A stretch of 36,380 nucleotides of DNA from a virus: positions 1 through 36,380 of the IMG/VR virus record IMGVR_UViG_3300030102_003105; one strand, written 5' to 3'. Position numbers and translations under genes: made by a program. Shown piece by piece: positions 32,572 through 36,380 of the stretch. The notes beneath the pieces were generated by a model that worked only from the letters and a program-made list of their open reading frames with translations, made no database searches and had not been told where the DNA came from. Within the stretch, counting starts at the first letter, position 1; each line of letters starts with the position of its first letter.

Positions 32572-33294
32572 TTACAATACATTCGTACGACTACCAGCTT
32601 TTTGTATTCTATCCCACATAGAGTCTTCGTCACTTTTAGGAGTTTGAGGTGCTTGACCTTGTAATACTCCACCTTGTGCAGGTGTACCCTGCGTTTGACG
32701 AATACTATCAAGTGGTCTTTCTACTTGCTGATTGTCTCCAGACTCCATAACAGCTCTCCACATTTTAATAGCACCATCAACACCATACTCAGCAGGATTT
32801 TGTGCTGCAAAATTCATAAAAGAGTCTACTTCTTCTGGGTTTAACCCTCTTTGTTGTAGTTCGGTCTTTAACTGCATTTCGCCTTGACTTTTTTGAAGTC
32901 CCTGCATTTGTTGGCTAACAGCTCCATTTATAGAGTCCTGTAATTCTTGTTGTCTGAACTTGTACGATTTAGACTGCGGGTCATTATAGGCTTCCCATGG
33001 GTCAAATTCATCTTTATCTAAAGTTATACGTTCAGGTTCTGTTGGTTGACCTTGTCCTTGTACCATACCAGTTATGGTCTGGGTTATATCTGGACGAGAT
33101 TCCAATAGTTTTCCTATTTTTTCGTATTTCTTTAGCTGAGAGTTTTCCGCTGCGAGTTTGTCCTTTTCACTTTGGAAGTACTTTGCTTGTTCTTCCCAGT
33201 TTCCAGAAGTCTCTTGCGTATTAACACTTTCGTCTTGCCCTACATTATCAACGGTTTCACCTTCTTGATGTCCGTTTTCATATGCGTCACTCAT
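32572..33294 (-). CDS. Scaffolding protein (240 aa)
   Basis: An acidic, Gln/Glu-rich, largely helical and disordered protein: coiled coil at about residues 33-65 (EEQAKYFQSEKDKLAAENSQ), glutamine-rich middle, and a short C-terminal helix (DSMWDRIQKAGSRTNVL) of the type that scaffold proteins use to grip the capsid. Location between portal (3-base gap) and major capsid gene is the classical position. There is no protease motif. It is expected to guide procapsid assembly and leave before packaging. Confidence 0.8.
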   Translation of the reverse strand: MSDAYENGHQEGETVDNVGQDESVNTQETSGNWEEQAKYFQSEKDKLAAENSQLKKYEKIGKLLESRPDITQTITGMVQGQGQPTEPERITLDKDEFDPWEAYNDPQSKSYKFRQQELQDSINGAVSQQMQGLQKSQGEMQLKTELQQRGLNPEEVDSFMNFAAQNPAEYGVDGAIKMWRAVMESGDNQQVERPLDSIRQTQGTPAQGGVLQGQAPQTPKSDEDSMWDRIQKAGSRTNVL

Positions 33295-33297
33295 TAG

Positions 33298-35322
33298 TTA
33301 TCCTTCCTGCAATGTCTCGTCACCTTGTTGAGTTTGACTACCATTTATACGTAATCTCTCGGATTCAAGTTTCACTGCGTCTTTTAACCTACCTGTTGCC
33401 AATTTGTTAGCGGCACGAGATTCATACTTCTGCTCGGCCAGTTGGCTTTTAAATTTCTCAACTTCAGTACGTTTTCTAGCTGCAACACTTTCTCTGTCTG
33501 CAGTTTGTAAGTCGCCTGAAAGCTTTTTAAGTTGTTCTTGCGCCTGTGCAAGCATACCCTGTAATTTACTAACTTCGTCAGTTCTTTGCAATACTCCTTC
33601 TTTGTCAAAGATTTCAGTCTTTTTAAGTGCTTCTACTCTATCTATTAAGCCTGCTTGATAAGCTTCCATATATAATTGGAACTCACCATACTTATTAGAT
33701 GGTAGTGTGGAACCACCAAGTATTCGCACATCAAATTGACCTACTGTAATATCATTTTCAATTGACATCAACTCATTAGTTTTATCATCATATAAACGAG
33801 CATTTACTGTAAACTCACTTATATCATTATTAGGTTGTACTATTCTAAATGTTTTCTTAAACCTATAATGCTGTCTAGCCATATTATATACAACTTGACC
33901 TAATCTTTTCATTGACCCTTCAATATCTCTCAGCTTAGACTTTGAACGTCTTTGTCCAACATTTTCCATCATCATAGTAGCTGAGTATGTTCTAGGTGCC
34001 GCATCTGTGCTGCCTTGCATCATTTCAAATATACCAATGTTTAAATCAATATAACCTTCAATCATTTTAGGTAGTGTTAATATACTGCCTGATAATGGTT
34101 GTGGTGAAGGAAAGTGAGGCTCCCCAAAAGATGGGTCATATTCGATAGTAGCATTAGGATTCGCCCAATCTCGCTCTAGTTCTTCAATATCGCTAACACT
34201 ACCTTGGGGAACTAAAAGCTTCAAACCTGCTGAAGCCTGCGCGTGTGATGTAATGAGGGAAACCGTCTTGTTGAGGAACCTTTGAAATGCTTTATTTTTT
34301 CTAACGTCACTCATTGGGTATGGTGTGTTGGTCCATATGTTTGGTACTGGTATAACAGGATATATATCTGTATCACATATCATTTCATACAATACTATTT
34401 GACCAACAGTACATGTTAATTTAATTCTTGTTTGTGTTACTTCAACAAAATCAATAAGTCCAGATTCTATAGCTGCAGCAAAATCTCTATCTTCTGCCAT
34501 TGCAGCAAACTGTTCTTGAGTCATTATTCTTTCATCGCCAGTTCTGGCATCAACAACTCTATAATAAGGTACTCTTACCTTTTTGTAATGTTCAAGTAAT
34601 CTATACTTTTCAATATGATAGTCTTTATCTTTTGAATTGTCTGGCGTAAAGCTTTCCATAGTCGTTCTATTAGTTGCATCAGGATAGTCCTCCTCCTTGT
34701 TAAATGTTTCTATCTCATCTATTAATAATTTTTCTGAGTCTTCACTTATAGTTTGACTCATTTGTGGATATAAATCTATTAACTGCTGTCTTGTTAATAT
34801 AGTTGACACTATAATACCTGAAGCATCATCAAAATACTTATGTCTAGAATTAGGGTCTACATAAACTCTAAATGGGTCTACATAAGTAAATTTAACTTCA
34901 CCTCTACCAAAATCAGCATCTCTATCTAGATATGCATAAAAATAACCAAGACCAGTAACAGCATAATCATGAACAACTTGTTTGAATACTTCATTACCGT
35001 CTGATTTATCCCATACATATTCTAGTATAGTCTTCCATACGTTTGCTAATTTATTATCAGAGTCTTCTCTACCTACTGCGCTAAACTTAGGCTGCTTAGA
35101 TGTAACAATTGCTTTGAACTGTTCAATAGCAGCATACAGTCTATCCATAGGCATAGACGACTGATTGCGTGAATCTAACTCATCAAGCTCTGATTGTGAA
35201 AAATGATTACCTAAATAAAAGTCAATATCTTCTCTAGCGGCTACATCCCAGTCTTGCCTGGCGTCTCTCCATCTATCAAACAACTCATTTATTTCTTTTA
35301 CTCTTAAATCTTCTTGTATCAT
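33298..35322 (-). CDS. Portal protein, P22-like (674 aa)
   Basis: The N-terminal wing domain begins ELFDRWRDARQDWDVAARED, then FYLGNHFSQSELDEL and MDRLYAAIEQFKAIVTSKQP, typical of P22-type portals. The stem and crown regions follow (DPFRVYVDPNSR; YPVIPVPNIWTNTPYPMSDV; FLNKTVSLITSHAQ). The C-terminal 110 residues are coiled coil (AQEQLKKLSGDLQTADRESV), the barrel-like part of large podovirus portals. It forms the dodecameric DNA gate and binds terminase and adaptor. It lies 16 bases downstream of the terminase stop. Confidence 0.88.
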   Translation of the reverse strand: MIQEDLRVKEINELFDRWRDARQDWDVAAREDIDFYLGNHFSQSELDELDSRNQSSMPMDRLYAAIEQFKAIVTSKQPKFSAVGREDSDNKLANVWKTILEYVWDKSDGNEVFKQVVHDYAVTGLGYFYAYLDRDADFGRGEVKFTYVDPFRVYVDPNSRHKYFDDASGIIVSTILTRQQLIDLYPQMSQTISEDSEKLLIDEIETFNKEEDYPDATNRTTMESFTPDNSKDKDYHIEKYRLLEHYKKVRVPYYRVVDARTGDERIMTQEQFAAMAEDRDFAAAIESGLIDFVEVTQTRIKLTCTVGQIVLYEMICDTDIYPVIPVPNIWTNTPYPMSDVRKNKAFQRFLNKTVSLITSHAQASAGLKLLVPQGSVSDIEELERDWANPNATIEYDPSFGEPHFPSPQPLSGSILTLPKMIEGYIDLNIGIFEMMQGSTDAAPRTYSATMMMENVGQRRSKSKLRDIEGSMKRLGQVVYNMARQHYRFKKTFRIVQPNNDISEFTVNARLYDDKTNELMSIENDITVGQFDVRILGGSTLPSNKYGEFQLYMEAYQAGLIDRVEALKKTEIFDKEGVLQRTDEVSKLQGMLAQAQEQLKKLSGDLQTADRESVAARKRTEVEKFKSQLAEQKYESRAANKLATGRLKDAVKLESERLRINGSQTQQGDETLQEG

Positions 35323-35338
35323 AGTGTATAATATAGTA

Positions 35339-36380
35339 TTATTTCCTAGCTCCAGTCAACCAATTATATGCTTTACGTGGTTTTGTCCAAACGCCAGAAT
35401 TATTTTTATTTTTCTTTTTACGTTTAGGTTGACCTTTAGCAAACTGTGTAGCAAGCCAAAATGCGTCAATAGTATCATCATGACTTCCTTTTGGAAAATC
35501 AAGCAATTCACCTATAAACTCATGCATTTCTTTTTTAATGTGTACAGCGCCTGCTTTAAACATTGGTTGAAGCCCTTCAAATAATCTGTCCTTTTTCTTT
35601 TGATTGTAATTTTTAATACCCTTTTCTATGCCTGGTAAAAACATTCCTTCACTTTTACTACGTTTCATAACATAATCTCTTAACATTTCCTGATATGCAA
35701 TTGTTTCTATATTTATTCTTCGTATTGGCTGGTATCGTTTTGCGATTTCAAATATCTTGTCTGCACAGTCCATAGGTAAAACTCGTTCCCGCCAATATTC
35801 AATAACATAGTAATCATAGCTATCAGTAACGCCAATAACCATAATAACACTATAGTCGTTCCTAACACCAACTGTTGAGGCAGGGTCAACACCAATGTAT
35901 ATATTAACGTACTCTTTTCTCCCGTCATCCATCTTGATATACCAAGAATCATACTCTTGGTCGTATCTAGCATAACCTTTATACTGTGCATTATTTATAT
36001 CTTCCTCGCTAAATATTTGGTCTTCAGGCGATTTTGCCTGATTCATATACTCTTGGTAAAACTTTGCAGGTGTGCCTGAGTCTATATAAAACTGTTTACG
36101 TTCTTCTAATTTTTTAATAGGCCACCTAGAAGGCCATATAGGACTGCCATCCTCTATAGCTTTTCTAGTAAATACTTCCCATGCAAACTCTTCACCTGTT
36201 TTTTGACATTCTTGATGTTTAGTAACAAGTCCATTTAAAAAACTGTCATAATGAACAATAGTTCCATTACACCATAAAAATCCTTTTTTATCAAAATCAA
36301 TAGCTGGATATACCGCAGCTGTAACCCACTCTTTAATTTGACGTCTAGAGTCAGGAGTTTTAGTATTTAGCTCTGATTCA
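35339..36380 (-). CDS. terL: Terminase large subunit, C-terminal part (5' end outside window)
   Basis: The frame is open through the right edge, so the gene starts beyond 36380; the ATG at 36046 is internal because the reading frame continues upstream with typical terminase sequence (PIWPSRWPIKKLEERKQFY). Visible is the end of the ATPase domain and the RNase H-like nuclease: YIGVDPASTVG with the first catalytic Asp, RINIETIAYQEML with the Glu, and GSHDDTIDAFWLATQF with the final Asp pair. It ends in a very basic tail. It cuts and pumps genome DNA into procapsids. Gene order with portal supports the call. Confidence 0.93.
   Translation of the reverse strand, partial: ESELNTKTPDSRRQIKEWVTAAVYPAIDFDKKGFLWCNGTIVHYDSFLNGLVTKHQECQKTGEEFAWEVFTRKAIEDGSPIWPSRWPIKKLEERKQFYIDSGTPAKFYQEYMNQAKSPEDQIFSEEDINNAQYKGYARYDQEYDSWYIKMDDGRKEYVNIYIGVDPASTVGVRNDYSVIMVIGVTDSYDYYVIEYWRERVLPMDCADKIFEIAKRYQPIRRINIETIAYQEMLRDYVMKRSKSEGMFLPGIEKGIKNYNQKKKDRLFEGLQPMFKAGAVHIKKEMHEFIGELLDFPKGSHDDTIDAFWLATQFAKGQPKRKKKNKNNSGVWTKPRKAYNWLTGARK

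Noticed and set aside
35339-36046. A complete terminase gene starting at ATG 36046
   Set aside because: The frame stays open upstream to the window edge with terminase-like sequence, so the ATG is internal and the gene is cut by the window.
1-36380. tRNA genes, integrase or attachment sites
   Set aside because: I saw no tRNA-like cloverleaf and no stand-alone integrase; the recombinase-like stretch lies within a giant virion protein and does not by itself imply lysogeny.

Overview
The window is most of the genome of a tailed bacteriophage, probably a podovirus-like virus of an AT-rich marine bacterium. The evidence is a P22/SU10-like head module, a T7/P22-type tail protein set with large internal virion proteins and no tape-measure or sheath genes, dense gene packing with 1-8 base overlaps, and AT-rich sequence throughout. 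The marine placement is inferred from general resemblance to uncultured marine phage gene content. It was not tested by a search, and the host cannot be named.

Left arm, plus strand, 1-8244: early and replication genes. Positions 1-1767 hold a chain of very small, translationally coupled proteins of unknown function. After an intergenic region with a long hairpin (1813-1847) come a ribbon-helix-helix protein, a Cas4-like PD-(D/E)XK nuclease with four candidate Fe-S cysteines, a DUF1071/Sak3-type single-strand annealing protein, an SSB and a small HTH protein. Next is a structured intergenic stretch (4197-4289), then a zinc-ribbon protein, a one-helix membrane peptide and other small proteins, a free-standing HNH endonuclease, three small proteins (two overlapping by about 100 bases), a DnaB-type helicase, a RuvC-like resolvase and a second small PD-(D/E)XK-like protein. 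Together they make a helicase plus recombination and resolution kit. No DNA polymerase, primase or integrase gene is visible here.

Right arm, minus strand, 8225-36380: one late structural block transcribed right to left. Reading in that direction: terminase large subunit (5' end outside the window), portal, scaffold, SU10-like major capsid protein, two small beta-rich head proteins, two LamG-domain proteins, small proteins and head-tail connectors, a holin-like protein, a very basic 36-residue protein, a 1009-residue tail nozzle-like protein, fibre-like proteins, then five proteins in the position of internal or ejection proteins, two of them over 1000 residues. The two arms converge with a 20-base overlap at 8225-8244, so the divergent control region must lie outside the window.

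The points most worth a second look are the structured RNA candidate at 4197-4289, the 15-bp hairpin at 1813-1847, a tyrosine-recombinase-like signature inside the 1196-residue virion protein, a 10-codon gene with its own Shine-Dalgarno at 26050-26082, the structured 143-base gap downstream of the decoration gene (30598-30740) with a possible 25-residue ORF, and the absence of a recognisable endolysin.
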